From Bacillus sp. 103mf (GTDB lineage Bacteria > Bacillota > Bacilli > Bacillales > Bacillaceae_G): DNA of 64,000 bases. The position numbers were made by a program, and so were the translations under genes. Below are positions 28,567 through 38,059 of the stretch, one piece after another. The notes beneath the pieces were generated by a model. That model was not told where the DNA came from. It searched no databases and saw only the letters and a program-made list of their open reading frames with translations. Location of the stretch: contig NZ_FPAF01000001.1 in NCBI RefSeq assembly GCF_900116295.1, positions 558,001 to 622,000 of the forward strand, given 5' to 3'. The number at the start of each line of letters is the position of its first letter. Within the stretch, counting starts at the first letter, position 1.

Positions 28567-28851
28567 GAAATCTCCCCTTTCTCTAATATTCCTACGAATA
28601 GGTTTTGCAGCAATACTCATTCTATCCGTCATAACTGAAAAAATGTCCCACACCCTAGGATAATGGTTATGAGCAAGAAACTCAACTAAAATTTGTCGAA
28701 AAAACATACAAAAAGCCGAAATACACACTTCTATCACTTTTCTTCCATGATTAATAGAAAATACTTGACATCAAAATTTCGAAAAACTAAAAGAAGATTG
28801 CGTATAGCCTCTCATATAAAAAACATCTGTATGAATGAAAAATTGACTTTA

Positions 28852-28880
28852 TTGCAGTTTTTTTCATACGAGAATATAAT
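28852..28880 (+). promoter_or_regulatory. Promoter of the glutaredoxin-like gene
   Basis: TTGCAG (28852-28857) and a perfect TATAAT (28875-28880) are 17 bases apart, 27 bases before the start codon. Confidence 0.6.
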
Positions 28881-28907
28881 GAGAAGGAGTTAAAAAGGAG
28901 GATTTAC

Positions 28908-29147
28908 ATGAAGAAAGTAGATATATACACACAACCTGATTGTCCACCGTGTCAAATTATAAAAGAATTTTTAAAACATAATCATGTTACTTTTACAGAA
29001 TATGATGTCAAAAAAGATGCTGCAGCTCGCAATCGTCTCCTCTATGATTATGAGTCCTATTCTACCCCTACTGTTGTTATAGATGGAGAAGTTGTAGCAG
29101 GATTTCAAGTTGAAAAATTACAACAACTTTTAGAATTAGAACAATAA
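28908..29147 (+). CDS. Glutaredoxin-like thioredoxin-fold protein
   Basis: A 79-residue protein with the redox motif DCPPCQIIK (Cys12 and Cys15), the cis-Pro turn YSTPTVVIDGEVVAGFQ (about 51-67) and a C-terminal helix, the minimal glutaredoxin/NrdH-type fold. A role in reducing disulfides in the cytoplasm is inferred; the partner is unknown. AAAAAGGAGG precedes the ATG, with a promoter and a terminator on either side, so it is monocistronic. It is divergent from ykuJ. Confidence 0.88.
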   Translation: MKKVDIYTQPDCPPCQIIKEFLKHNHVTFTEYDVKKDAAARNRLLYDYESYSTPTVVIDGEVVAGFQVEKLQQLLELEQ

Positions 29148-29178
29148 AAAAAGTGACAGTATATAAGTCACTTTTTTT
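29145..29178 (+). terminator. Terminator after the glutaredoxin-like gene
   Basis: AAAAAAAGTGAC and GTCACTTTTTTT form a 12-bp stem around AGTATATAA. Confidence 0.9.
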
Positions 29179-29293
29179 CGCTATCCGCCAATGGTAAATT
29201 CCTTGCCTCAATACTTTAAGGACACCAAAATGGAGACGATAAAATGAAATTCCTGTCATTTTGGAACGGCCTCTTAATAACAAGAGTTTCACG

Positions 29294-29785
29294 TTACTCT
29301 TTTTCGTATGTTTTTATTTCAGATAAGAGCTGTTTATTTTCATGATACCCCGCCAATTTCCATTTATCACCATTCCTTTGCAATGTCATAATTTGATACT
29401 CATCCGTTTTCATATTCCGTTCATACACGTATAACAAATTATGCTCTTGATTGTATACAATTTTTGTTTTTGATGAAAAAGTAAATGGTGCTTCTTTAGT
29501 AGGCAATAAATATTGAGCACTCCGTTTCACATCCTGATTATTTTCATCCGTAAAAACTTGAAGGAAGTTATCCGTGAAATAAGGAGATAATGTGTCATAC
29601 ATTTTATCCATTGATAGTCGCTTACCACGAATAGAAAACTGCGCTTCATATCCCTTTTGAATCGTTTCAAATATTTCATTTTGATCAATTTTTGTTTCTT
29701 CTTTTCCAAGAACCGTTGTTACGCCTTGTCCAATTACAAATGCAACAAAAAGAAATAGCACAATCCAAATCCCGTATTTCCTCAT
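29294..29785 (-). CDS. Secreted or membrane-anchored DUF3993-like protein
   Basis: A 163-residue protein with an N-terminal hydrophobic segment (MRKYGIWIVLFLFVAFVIG) that could be a signal peptide or anchor. A soluble outside domain of about 140 residues follows, with repeated Tyr/Thr strands (LYVYERNMKTDEYQIMTLQR). Overall this fits the DUF3993 family of Bacillus, function unknown. AAGGAGGGTG precedes the ATG at 29785; the longer form to 29830 would place charged residues before the signal. Confidence 0.7.
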   Translation of the reverse strand: MRKYGIWIVLFLFVAFVIGQGVTTVLGKEETKIDQNEIFETIQKGYEAQFSIRGKRLSMDKMYDTLSPYFTDNFLQVFTDENNQDVKRSAQYLLPTKEAPFTFSSKTKIVYNQEHNLLYVYERNMKTDEYQIMTLQRNGDKWKLAGYHENKQLLSEIKTYEKE

Positions 29786-29941
29786 TTTCGCACCCTCCTT
29801 ATAAAAAGAGCTTATCCTTCTACTATTCATTGTAGCAATGATTATGCCATGAAAGAGTAGCTTTCGTTCGTAAAATGTTTACAACGATAGACACCATTCT
29901 TATCATAGTTGTCACTATTACCAATTTATGATAAAAACAAA

Positions 29942-29970
29942 CAAAAAAATGCACGAAATATTTCGTGCAT
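29942..29970 (-). terminator. Terminator overlapping the end of ykuI
   Basis: ATGCACGAAAT pairs perfectly with ATTTCGTGCAT; on the minus strand TTTTTTTG follows. Confidence 0.85.
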
Positions 29971-31187
29971 TATAATAAAACATCTTCTTCATATAAAAAT
30001 TCATAAGATAAGTCAATAAATAAATAATGCTCATCATCAATAGGAAACGAAAATGTCCGAACCAATTCACCCGTTTCAAGATCCCCGTATAAATCAGACA
30101 ATCTTCCCTTTTGTTCAAAGCGTAGTTTCATAATGTTTTCTAAAAAGTACGGACGCCAGCTCCAATTTTTCATATAATACTCTGGCATTAGCACCCATTC
30201 TCCATCTTTTTTCATAACATTTCCTGATTTTTGAAATCCATCTTCATTACAAATAAAAATACGAAAGCTACAATGTGTCACTTGTTGACTAAAATTCATT
30301 AGCCATTTATTAAAATCTTCTATTCTTCTCTGTTTTGCTAATACATTCCCAACATATTCTCGAAGCGTTTCTGTCAGTTCATAAATCTTCTGCAATTTTC
30401 GTTTTTCACGCTGAATAAATTGATGACACTCATTGCCAAGACGCTCTTTCAAAATGTCTTTATCAATAAAATCAGGTAAAGATTCTTTCAGGTAATTCCC
30501 TTGGTAGTATCTCCCTCCATTTTTCCACGCATATTGCAACTGATAGAATGCATCAATATCTTCATACAATAATGTTGCTCCAATGCGTCTCGCCAAGAGT
30601 GATAATGAATACAAAATATCCTGATACGATTGTAACAACGCCGTTTGACGTAAATTTGTTAAATCTACTTTTAAAATATCAGGAGTTAACATACTCATTC
30701 TTTCAAGATTACTTGTGCCTGTTCCTACTTTGTTAATTGCGACTTGAATATCATATGTACGGTAATACATAAGTAAATGATTGAACTGTTCAATATCTTC
30801 TTTAAAATCGTGTTCTGTTATTTCTAATACAATATGATTTAAACGTAATCCTTTCTTCTCATACGTTAATAATAAATGCAGTAAACTTTCACTTTCATCA
30901 CTCATCAGTATATGCGCATTACGATGCACAAATAATAAAAATGATTGATCTGTTTCCAAATACCGATCCAATGCTTTTCCTAAAATAACATTATCTACTT
31001 CAAGTTGAAATTCATATGGAATCGAATCATCGCGAAAAAATGAAGCAAGACTGTGAATCCCTTCTTCTGTTTGTATACGTCCTACTACTTCATATCCAAT
31101 TACAGTATGTTCATCTGCACTAAAAATAGCTTGATAATAAGGAAGGACTTTATCCAAATTACTCATCACATCTAATGCATCTACCAT
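29970..31187 (-). CDS. ykuI: EAL-domain c-di-GMP protein YkuI with a degenerate active site
   Basis: The N-terminal EAL domain (1-250) is followed by the YkuI C-terminal PAS-like domain (about 285-400), matching B. subtilis YkuI (407 residues), which binds c-di-GMP but is not known to hydrolyse it. The signature is EVVGR (33-37) in place of EAL, LEITEH (121-126) keeps metal-site residues, and KVDL keeps Asp175. The metal Asp expected at 152 reads Asn (AINKVG), so hydrolysis looks even less likely. No membrane segment. The ATG at 31187 follows AGGGGGGGAG. Confidence 0.88.
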   Translation of the reverse strand: MVDALDVMSNLDKVLPYYQAIFSADEHTVIGYEVVGRIQTEEGIHSLASFFRDDSIPYEFQLEVDNVILGKALDRYLETDQSFLLFVHRNAHILMSDESESLLHLLLTYEKKGLRLNHIVLEITEHDFKEDIEQFNHLLMYYRTYDIQVAINKVGTGTSNLERMSMLTPDILKVDLTNLRQTALLQSYQDILYSLSLLARRIGATLLYEDIDAFYQLQYAWKNGGRYYQGNYLKESLPDFIDKDILKERLGNECHQFIQREKRKLQKIYELTETLREYVGNVLAKQRRIEDFNKWLMNFSQQVTHCSFRIFICNEDGFQKSGNVMKKDGEWVLMPEYYMKNWSWRPYFLENIMKLRFEQKGRLSDLYGDLETGELVRTFSFPIDDEHYLFIDLSYEFLYEEDVLL

Positions 31188-31243
31188 AGTGCTCCCCCCC
31201 TTTACTTTTCAAAGATTATAACACGTTATGTAGAAAAAATAAT

Positions 31244-31275
31244 AAAAAAATCCCTTCAGTTCTCCTGAAGGGATT
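31244..31275 (-). terminator. Terminator after fadH
   Basis: On the minus strand AATCCCTTCAG-GAGAA-CTGAAGGGATT is followed by TTTTTATT. It separates fadH from ykuI. Confidence 0.88.
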
Positions 31276-31410
31276 AGAGGGGTAAAATGCTAAGGGGAAT
31301 TAGCAATTCTACTATGAAGAAAAAAGAGATTTTAATCTTACCTTATAAATAGAATCTTTGTAAAGGTCCTTTTTCTAAATGTCACAAATTCGTCACAAAT
31401 AACCCCTCTC

Positions 31411-32175
31411 TTAAAACGGATATTGATGCAAATGTTGACCACCATCCATTGTAATACAAGCTCCATTTATGTACGCTGCTTCTTCAGAGCATAAATAAAA
31501 AGCAAGACCAGCAATTTCTTCTGGTGTACCAAGCCTGCCAAGTGGAACACTGTGTAATGTTCGCTTCGCTGCTTCTTCAGATATCCAAAGCTTATCAGCT
31601 CCCCCTGTACGTTCAATTGGCCCTGGAGCAATTGCATTCACACGAATTCCATATTTACGTCCCCATTCAACAGCAAGTGTTCTCGTCATCGCTAATACAC
31701 CCGCTTTCGCTGCTGCTGAATGAATAACACCAGGACCTGCATCCCATGCATAAGTTGCAACCATATTAATAATTGTTCCTTTTATCCCTTTTTCAATCCA
31801 GTATTTACCGATAGATTGACTGCAATAAAATGTACCATTTAACACGATGTTAATAACAGCATTCCAACCATTTGGCGATAAATCTTCAGCATGACAAAGA
31901 AAATTTCCTGCTGCATTATTTACGAGTACATCAATGCGTCCAAATTCTTTATCGATTTTTTCAATCATCGCTTTTATATCCTCAATATTACGCACATCCA
32001 TTTGCACTGGTAATATTTGTCCTTCAAATTGTTCAATTTCTTTCTTTGTCTCTTCTAACTTTTCTAGTGTACGTCCTGTAATTACAACTCGCGCTCCTTC
32101 TTTTGCAAAACGAGTTGCCATTCCTTTTCCCATTCCACTTGAACCACCTGTAATTACAACTACTTTTTCTTTCAT
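31411..32175 (-). CDS. fadH: 2,4-dienoyl-CoA reductase, SDR family (YkuF/FadH)
   Basis: Short-chain dehydrogenase of 254 residues. The cofactor motif TGGSSGMGKGMA is at 9-20, with Arg at the NADP-selecting position of VVITGRT (31-37) and NNAAGNF at 87-93. The usual catalytic Tyr-x3-Lys is replaced by a variant around HSAAAKAG (about 152-159), as in bacterial and peroxisomal dienoyl-CoA reductases. It probably reduces 2,4-dienoyl-CoA during degradation of unsaturated fatty acids. AGGGAGGG precedes the ATG. Confidence 0.85.
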   Translation of the reverse strand: MKEKVVVITGGSSGMGKGMATRFAKEGARVVITGRTLEKLEETKKEIEQFEGQILPVQMDVRNIEDIKAMIEKIDKEFGRIDVLVNNAAGNFLCHAEDLSPNGWNAVINIVLNGTFYCSQSIGKYWIEKGIKGTIINMVATYAWDAGPGVIHSAAAKAGVLAMTRTLAVEWGRKYGIRVNAIAPGPIERTGGADKLWISEEAAKRTLHSVPLGRLGTPEEIAGLAFYLCSEEAAYINGACITMDGGQHLHQYPF

Positions 32176-32373
32176 AATTTTCCCTCCCTAAAATGAATAC
32201 ATATTCATTTTATCATTTTATTCGACGGAATTCTTTATAAATTTAAATTTTTCTGATATATTTTAATAAAATACACTATAAATTAACGAAAGGAGAGAAG
32301 ATACGCAGCGACTCATTCTAACAAATCACATCTTTCTACTATTATCATTTTCTATCATCTCGCTCATATAAAT

Positions 32374-33240
32374 ATGAATCAAATAACAAGAAGAAATTTT
32401 ATAAAAAAAGGCATTCGCACACTATTATATACTTGTATAACGACTGGTACAGGTTACTATTATGCAAAGTTTATAGAACCATCCCTTCTCTCTTTTACGT
32501 ATCATACACTTCATTCTCCACTTATTCCATATGGGTTTAACGGTATTAAAATTGTTCAATTTAGTGATTTACATTTAGGATATTATTATTCACTGCAGCA
32601 ACTTTCTAAAGTAGTTGCAAAAATAAATGAAAAAAAACCAGATATCGTATTCTTTACCGGAGATTTAATCGACAATTATCAAACATATGAAGATACTCCA
32701 TTTGTCTCATCAATTTTACAAACGATTCATGCCCCGCTCGGTAAATTTGCTGTTTTCGGTAATCACGATCATGGTGGATACGGAACAGAATACTATGATC
32801 ACATCATGAAGCAATCCGGATTTGAAATATTACAAAATGCTGAAAAACGCATTCGTCTACTAGATGGAAGTGAAATTTCTATTTTCGGTATTGACGATAT
32901 TATGCTTGGCAAACCTGACATACATGGAATCTTAAAACAAGCGCAAGATCATCTTTATACGATTGTTCTCGTACATGAACCCGATGTTGCACCGCATATT
33001 GCAACTTTCCCTATTAATTTACAACTTTCTGGACATAGTCACGGTGGACAAGTGCAACTCCCTTTCTTTGGCGCCATTATTACTCCTGCATTTGCAAAGC
33101 ATTATATTGAAGGCTTTTATCATATTAAGCAAAACTACGAGTTGTTATTACATGTAAATCGCGGCCTTGGAACAACGCGTGTGCCATTTCGATTTTTAGC
33201 AAAACCAGAAATTACACTCTTCACATTACAATCGACATAA
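32374..33240 (+). CDS. ykuE: Tat-exported metallophosphoesterase YkuE
   Basis: The N-terminus has a twin-arginine signal (ITRRNFIKKGIRTLLYT), in line with B. subtilis YkuE, a substrate of TatAyCy that becomes wall-bound. The calcineurin-like fold carries the metal motifs FSDLHLG, FTGDLID, GNHDHGG and SGHSHGGQ in order. 288 residues. No good ribosome binding site precedes the ATG at 32374; the nearest GGAGAG is 80 bases upstream at 32291, so the start or the expression level is uncertain. Confidence 0.88.
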   Translation: MNQITRRNFIKKGIRTLLYTCITTGTGYYYAKFIEPSLLSFTYHTLHSPLIPYGFNGIKIVQFSDLHLGYYYSLQQLSKVVAKINEKKPDIVFFTGDLIDNYQTYEDTPFVSSILQTIHAPLGKFAVFGNHDHGGYGTEYYDHIMKQSGFEILQNAEKRIRLLDGSEISIFGIDDIMLGKPDIHGILKQAQDHLYTIVLVHEPDVAPHIATFPINLQLSGHSHGGQVQLPFFGAIITPAFAKHYIEGFYHIKQNYELLLHVNRGLGTTRVPFRFLAKPEITLFTLQST

Positions 33241-33346
33241 TATCTGAATACGTTTCGCCTATTTTCTGCACCACTCTCTCTTGTACTCGCTCATCCACAC
33301 TATTTTCCCATATGATAACAATGAGTTCATTGAAGGAGGTTTTAAC

Positions 33347-33553
33347 ATGTATCCTCAATATCAGCCAATTCCCTTCCGCTCAGCTCCAGTTGGTCCAATC
33401 GGAGATTCACGATTTGTCCCATTTTTCGGATTTCCGTTTTTAGCTGGGCTTGCAGGAGGTTTACTTGGCGGAGCATTGGCATTTGGACCTAGACCATATT
33501 GCCCACCGTATCCTTGCTACGGCTACCCTTATCCAACACCGTATTTTTACTAA
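33347..33553 (+). CDS. Small Pro/Gly/Tyr-rich protein, possibly spore-associated
   Basis: A 68-residue protein: MYPQYQPIPFRSAPVGPIG, then a Gly-rich hydrophobic stretch FLAGLAGGLLGGALAFG (about 31-47), then a Cys/Pro/Tyr-rich tail ending YPTPYFY. Compositions like this are common in Bacillus spore coat or spore surface peptides, but I cannot name the family. GAAGGAGG precedes the ATG at 33347; the upstream extension to 33281 is not needed. Its own terminator follows. Confidence 0.7.
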   Translation: MYPQYQPIPFRSAPVGPIGDSRFVPFFGFPFLAGLAGGLLGGALAFGPRPYCPPYPCYGYPYPTPYFY

Positions 33554-33573
33554 TGTAAGTAGAAACAACTATG

Positions 33574-33605
33574 TAAAAAAGGCCTCAAATCGAGGCCTTT
33601 TTTCT
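33574..33605 (+). terminator. Terminator after the Pro/Gly-rich gene
   Basis: AAAAAAGGCCTC and GAGGCCTTTTTT pair perfectly around AAATC. Confidence 0.92.
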
Positions 33606-33650
33606 ATATATCTTATTCTATTACGTACAAATACATCCATTTTCATTTTT

Positions 33651-33815
33651 CAATATGTAAATCACCGCTATGCAGACTAAAAAATAACCTCCTATCACTT
33701 TTCATCTTGCATTTGGTAGTAAAAATCCCTGACCGCTTCTATGCATGGCCAGATACTCTCGTCTCCCTAAAAGGAAAGGGGGTTTTTATGTCGTTTTTTT
33801 AACTTGTATATATAA
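33651..33815 (-). repeat. bcr1-like repeat copy 3 (reverse)
   Basis: In reverse orientation it runs from TATATATACAAGTTAAAAAA through GACATAAAAACCCCC and GCATAGAAGCGGTCAGGG to CTGCATAGCGGTGAT. This is the compact form of about 165 bases without the extension. Confidence 0.75.
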
Positions 33816-33827
33816 AAAGAAAATAAT

Positions 33828-33860
33828 TTTATGTCGTTTTTTCAATTTATACTTATAAAG
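33828..33860 (-). repeat. Solitary bcr1-like left end next to copy 3
   Basis: TTTTATGTCGTTTTTTCAATTTATACTTATA repeats the left terminal sequence of copy 3 directly beside it, with no core. It may be a truncated second insertion or a duplication of the terminus. Confidence 0.5.
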
Positions 33861-33875
33861 ATTTCCCGTTTCACT

Positions 33876-35984
33876 TTATTCCTCTTCAGTGTGTATATAT
33901 GCCATTTGAAAGAGCTGCACTTGACTTTCAATATTTTCTATACGATCCCTTACCACATAATGATATTCTCCATGTTCATTTTGTTCACGTGCTTTTACAT
34001 TATCATCTAAAATAAGTTGTAAAACATCTTTAATTCGCGTTTTCATATCAAGTCCTAAAATAGGAAATGATATTTCTACACGCTTTTCCATATTACGCGT
34101 CATCCAATCGGCTGAAGATAAAAATATTTTTTCCTCTCCATTATGGTGAAAATAATAAATACGACTATGCTCTAAATAACGACCTACCACACTAATAACG
34201 CGAATATTATCACTTACACCTAGAATTTGAGGGCGTAAACAACAAATCCCCCTCACAATGAGATCAACTTTTACACCGGATTGCGATGCTTCGTATAATT
34301 TTTGAATGAGCGGCTTATCTGTTAAAGAATTCATTTTTGCTATAATATAGCCATTTCCATATTGTTTATGATAGCGAATCTCTTCATCAATGAGTTCAAT
34401 AAATTGCTGACGAATATCAAACGGGGCAACAGATAATTGATGAAAATGTGGTTTCATCGTATATCCGCTTAAATAGTTAAAAAAGTTTGTTGCATCAATT
34501 CCGAAATCTTTGCGTGATGTAATATATCCAAAGTCAGTATATAATTTCGCTGTTGCATCATTATAATTCCCTGTACCTAAATGAACAAATCGCTCAATTT
34601 TCCCATGCTTCCGCCTTACAACAAGCGTAATTTTACTATGTGTTTTCAAATGGCTAACACCATAAATCACATGACAGCCTGCTTTTTCTAATTCTTTTGC
34701 CCATTGGACATTATTTTCTTCATCAAAACGAGCCTTTAATTCCACAAGTACTGTCACTTGCTTCCCATTTTCTGCAGCTGTTTTTAAAGCTTGAATCACG
34801 GGTGAATCCCCACTTACACGGTATAGTGTTTGTTTGATTGCTAATACATCTGGATCTTCAGCTGCCTCTGCTACAAAATCAATGACAGGATGAAATGACT
34901 CAAACGGATGATGTAATAAAATATCTTGTTCTAGCACTTTTTCAAATATATTTTCCTCGTCATCTAAATCTTGAGATGGTTGAGGAATAAATGCAGGATA
35001 TATTAGATGCTCATATGTAGGTGCTAACTTTTTATAGAGCGCAAATAAACATGTTAGATCAAGCGGACCCTCAATCATATATACATCTTCATCTTTCACT
35101 TCTAACACTTCGTATAATAGAGACAATACTCTTTTATCTAAATTATCCGTCCCTACCTCTAAACGAACCGCCGCTCCCCATTTTCGTTTTTTTAATTCTT
35201 TCTCAATGACTTTCAATAAATCACGTGCGCCTTCCTCATGAATTGTTAAATCTGCATTACGCGTAATTCGAAAACGCGTAACAGATGATACTTTGTATCC
35301 TGTAAATAATTTATGAGTAAAGTTACTAATCACGTCTTCTAAAAAAATAAATTTTTGCTTATTATCTTCATTAGGTAAAAAAATAAAGCGTTCTAATAGT
35401 GAGGGAACTTGAACGATGCCAAGCTTTGTCCGATTTTCTTCTACTGTTTGTCTTTCATCATATAAAATAGCAGCTAAATTTAAGCTTTTATTTAATAACA
35501 TAGGAAACGGTCGATACGCATCAATTGCTACAGGTGTTAACACAGGGAAAATCTGTTCATCAAAATATTCCTCAATAAATTCTCGTTGTTCTTTCGTTAA
35601 ATCACGAAAAGACAACTTTTCGATTCCTTCTTCCTGCAGTGCAGGAAGTAAAACATTTTGATAAGTGTCATACTGTACTTGCATTAATTCATGTGCTTTA
35701 TATGAAATTTTCCCCAGTTGTTTTTTCGGTGTTAGTCCAGCTTTATTTTCCGGTTGATTAAATCCAGCTTTCACCTGATCTTTTAGTCCTGCAACACGCA
35801 CCATGAAAAATTCATCTAAATTTGAGCTGAAGATACTAATAAACTTTAATCTCTCTAGTAATGGATTACTGTCATCTTGTGCTTCTTGTAATACTCGTTC
35901 ATTAAAAGCAAGCCAACTCAATTCACGATTGTTATAATAAGCTGTATCATTCAAGTTTATAAGACTATTTTTCATCGCTTCCAT
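33876..35984 (-). CDS. ppk: Polyphosphate kinase
   Basis: PPK1 family enzyme that polymerises the terminal phosphate of ATP into inorganic polyphosphate. 702 residues with the four usual domains; the N-terminal signature is NRELSWLAFNERVLQEAQD. KTHSKITLVVRRK contains the autophosphorylated His, and FVHLGTGNYND and the second phospholipase D-like HSRIYYFHHNGEEKIFLSS segment complete the active site. GAAGGAAAT precedes the ATG at 35984. It lies 110 bases downstream of ppx on the same strand, so synthesis and degradation genes are probably co-transcribed. Confidence 0.96.
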   Translation of the reverse strand: MEAMKNSLINLNDTAYYNNRELSWLAFNERVLQEAQDDSNPLLERLKFISIFSSNLDEFFMVRVAGLKDQVKAGFNQPENKAGLTPKKQLGKISYKAHELMQVQYDTYQNVLLPALQEEGIEKLSFRDLTKEQREFIEEYFDEQIFPVLTPVAIDAYRPFPMLLNKSLNLAAILYDERQTVEENRTKLGIVQVPSLLERFIFLPNEDNKQKFIFLEDVISNFTHKLFTGYKVSSVTRFRITRNADLTIHEEGARDLLKVIEKELKKRKWGAAVRLEVGTDNLDKRVLSLLYEVLEVKDEDVYMIEGPLDLTCLFALYKKLAPTYEHLIYPAFIPQPSQDLDDEENIFEKVLEQDILLHHPFESFHPVIDFVAEAAEDPDVLAIKQTLYRVSGDSPVIQALKTAAENGKQVTVLVELKARFDEENNVQWAKELEKAGCHVIYGVSHLKTHSKITLVVRRKHGKIERFVHLGTGNYNDATAKLYTDFGYITSRKDFGIDATNFFNYLSGYTMKPHFHQLSVAPFDIRQQFIELIDEEIRYHKQYGNGYIIAKMNSLTDKPLIQKLYEASQSGVKVDLIVRGICCLRPQILGVSDNIRVISVVGRYLEHSRIYYFHHNGEEKIFLSSADWMTRNMEKRVEISFPILGLDMKTRIKDVLQLILDDNVKAREQNEHGEYHYVVRDRIENIESQVQLFQMAYIHTEEE

Positions 35985-36094
35985 ATTTCCTTCACACTTC
36001 CCTCTAAAGCTTTCTCAATATAATTTAGTTATATTTATTTTAACAAATTTTTACTGGGATAAATGTAAATTTTTTGTAAAGAAGTCCGTACAAC

Positions 36095-37621
36095 TTAACA
36101 TTCTTCATGAAAATATAGATCAATGTTCATCTTTAAAATTTTCTCTATCTGCTTTTTCTGCTTTTCTGCTTGTACTTTTTCAGATAAAGCTGATTGCTTA
36201 CAGTAAATATAAAAATCAAGCCCACCTTCTTTTTTCACAATACGAATAGATTCAATAAGATTACGATTGGTTACATGTAACGCTGCTGAAAATTGCAAAA
36301 CCGATCCTAATAATCGGATTTTTCTTTGTTCGTCTTTTTCAAACCAACCTGTAAACGGTTCTATGCATTGTTTAAACAACAATTTTGACTTATAAGAAGC
36401 AATTAATGCTAATTTAATTCGTTCTTTATGCATCATCCCATCTATCGTTTTATTTGCCAATAAATAAAATGTATGCTGTCTGCTTGACTCTTCGTCAATA
36501 TATTTTCCAATATTAAATACTTTTGCCGCTCTATGCAGCGCAGTCCAGTCTTCTCGCTCAAAAGAAACAATCCTATTTTTTTCCAATTCCTTACAAATCA
36601 TTGTCGTATTTTTCATAAGCTGTATCACACCACTCATGTCCATCTCATATTCATAAGAAAGTAAGTGGAAACTTTCTTCTACAACATTTGGATAATAAGT
36701 AATCCCAAGTGAACTAACTAATTCTTCATAAAAAACTCCTTCGCGTAGTCCTTTTCTACTTAATACAAAGGACGGAGCTTCTATAATAGTTGTTAACATC
36801 TTAAACACTTCTACTGCCGGAATAATAGTATCTGCGCGATCTTTAGCAAGACCCTCTAACTTTTGCAATTCTGGAAAAGAAAGTCTTAGTAAATGTTCGT
36901 GAACATATTCAATATCAGTTGGCTTCATCTTATATAAATGCAATCCAGAAATTGGATAAGAAATGAGATTTTGGTGAATTGTCACCATATTACGCGCACT
37001 ACCTCCAATTGAAATTAATGGTAATTCCTTATCTTTAAGCCACGGAAGAGATTGGAATTGATACCATAGATAACTTCTTAATTCTTCAAGTTCTTCCGAA
37101 GTTGGCGTATCATAATGAAAAAATTGTTGTTTTAACGACAACGCTCCGAACGGAAAACTATGATAGTTTACAATTTCTCGATTTTGAAAATACGTAACTT
37201 CTGTACTTCCTCCTCCAATGTCAACAGTAATCCCTTCTGTGAAAGAGGTAGAATTTGTAACAGCTATATATCCATACCGCGCTTCTTCATATTCTGACAA
37301 TACTCGAAGCTTAAAATCAGTGCTCTCTTCAACAAGACATTTAATTTCCTTTTGATTTTTAGCCTGCCGAACTGTTGCCGTTGCAACGCACAATACTTTA
37401 TGCAGCTGGTGAAAGCGCGTGCTTTCTTGAAATTGCAACAAAGTATGTAATAATATATGAATCCCTTCTTCGCTTAAGGAACCATCTACTAAATAATTCC
37501 GTAAGCGAGCAACTACTTTTGTATTTTCAATTTCTTTGTAAAAGCCACCACTTTGTTTTTCATAAATAACTAATCTCATTGTGTTCGATCCGATATCAAT
37601 AATTCCATATTGTTTTTTCAA
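36095..37621 (-). CDS. ppx: Exopolyphosphatase (Ppx/GppA family)
   Basis: Sugar kinase/HSP70/actin-fold phosphatase that degrades polyphosphate from the end. The N-terminal phosphate-binding motif is IIDIGSNTMRLVIYE, the second is TVDIGGGSTEV, and the metal/phosphate motif is SIGGSARN. A C-terminal HD-like helical domain follows, for about 508 residues. AAAAGGA is well placed for the TTG at 37621 (MKKQYGIID); the ATG at 37633 would have no spacing and the open frame back to 37702 has no ribosome binding site. Upstream of ppk. Confidence 0.93.
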   Translation of the reverse strand: MKKQYGIIDIGSNTMRLVIYEKQSGGFYKEIENTKVVARLRNYLVDGSLSEEGIHILLHTLLQFQESTRFHQLHKVLCVATATVRQAKNQKEIKCLVEESTDFKLRVLSEYEEARYGYIAVTNSTSFTEGITVDIGGGSTEVTYFQNREIVNYHSFPFGALSLKQQFFHYDTPTSEELEELRSYLWYQFQSLPWLKDKELPLISIGGSARNMVTIHQNLISYPISGLHLYKMKPTDIEYVHEHLLRLSFPELQKLEGLAKDRADTIIPAVEVFKMLTTIIEAPSFVLSRKGLREGVFYEELVSSLGITYYPNVVEESFHLLSYEYEMDMSGVIQLMKNTTMICKELEKNRIVSFEREDWTALHRAAKVFNIGKYIDEESSRQHTFYLLANKTIDGMMHKERIKLALIASYKSKLLFKQCIEPFTGWFEKDEQRKIRLLGSVLQFSAALHVTNRNLIESIRIVKKEGGLDFYIYCKQSALSEKVQAEKQKKQIEKILKMNIDLYFHEEC

Positions 37622-37779
37622 CGCTCTCGTCATCCTTTTCTTCGTATCATTATATCGTTTTTTAAAATTACAAAACTCATCCACCATAGCATAAAAGCAC
37701 ATAAATGAATAAAAGACTCTTTCCAGTTTTTCCTCTCAATTAAATAAAAGTATTGACTTACTTTTAAAAAAGATATAAC

Positions 37780-37930
37780 TATATAAATCACTGCTATACA
37801 AAACAAAATATGACCTGTATTCGGTTTCACCCTTGCATGTGGCAGGAAAAGGTCCTGATTGCTTCTATGCATGGCCTCATCCAAAAGGAAAGAGGGTCTT
37901 TATGTCGTTTTTTCAATTTGTATTTATATA
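37780..37930 (-). repeat. bcr1-like repeat copy 4 (reverse)
   Basis: The reverse orientation reads TATATAAATACAAATTGAAAA, CGACATAAAGACCC, CATGCATAGAAGCAATCAGG and TTTTGTATAGCAGTGATTTA. At about 150 bases this is the shortest complete-looking copy. It sits in the ppx to ykyB gap (37622-38059). Confidence 0.75.
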
Positions 37931-38059
37931 TTATACAAAATAGTTGTTTTTTGTCACAACATTGCTTTAATATTGAAAATACTTATATTAGCTTTCTACA
38001 TAGAAAAATTGCTAACTTTTATTGAATTATGATAATGTAGACAGGAAAGGAGTGCTAAA

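Noticed and set aside
33450-33680. 76-residue plus-strand ORF overlapping the Pro/Gly-rich gene
   Set aside because: Out of frame with a gene that has a good ribosome binding site, and it runs through a terminator into repeat DNA.
37630-38025. ORFs on both strands across the repeat at 37.8 kb (84 and 71 residues)
   Set aside because: Their amino acid similarity to other window ORFs (words such as ASMHG or YAWPD) comes from translating bcr1-like DNA; no ribosome binding sites.
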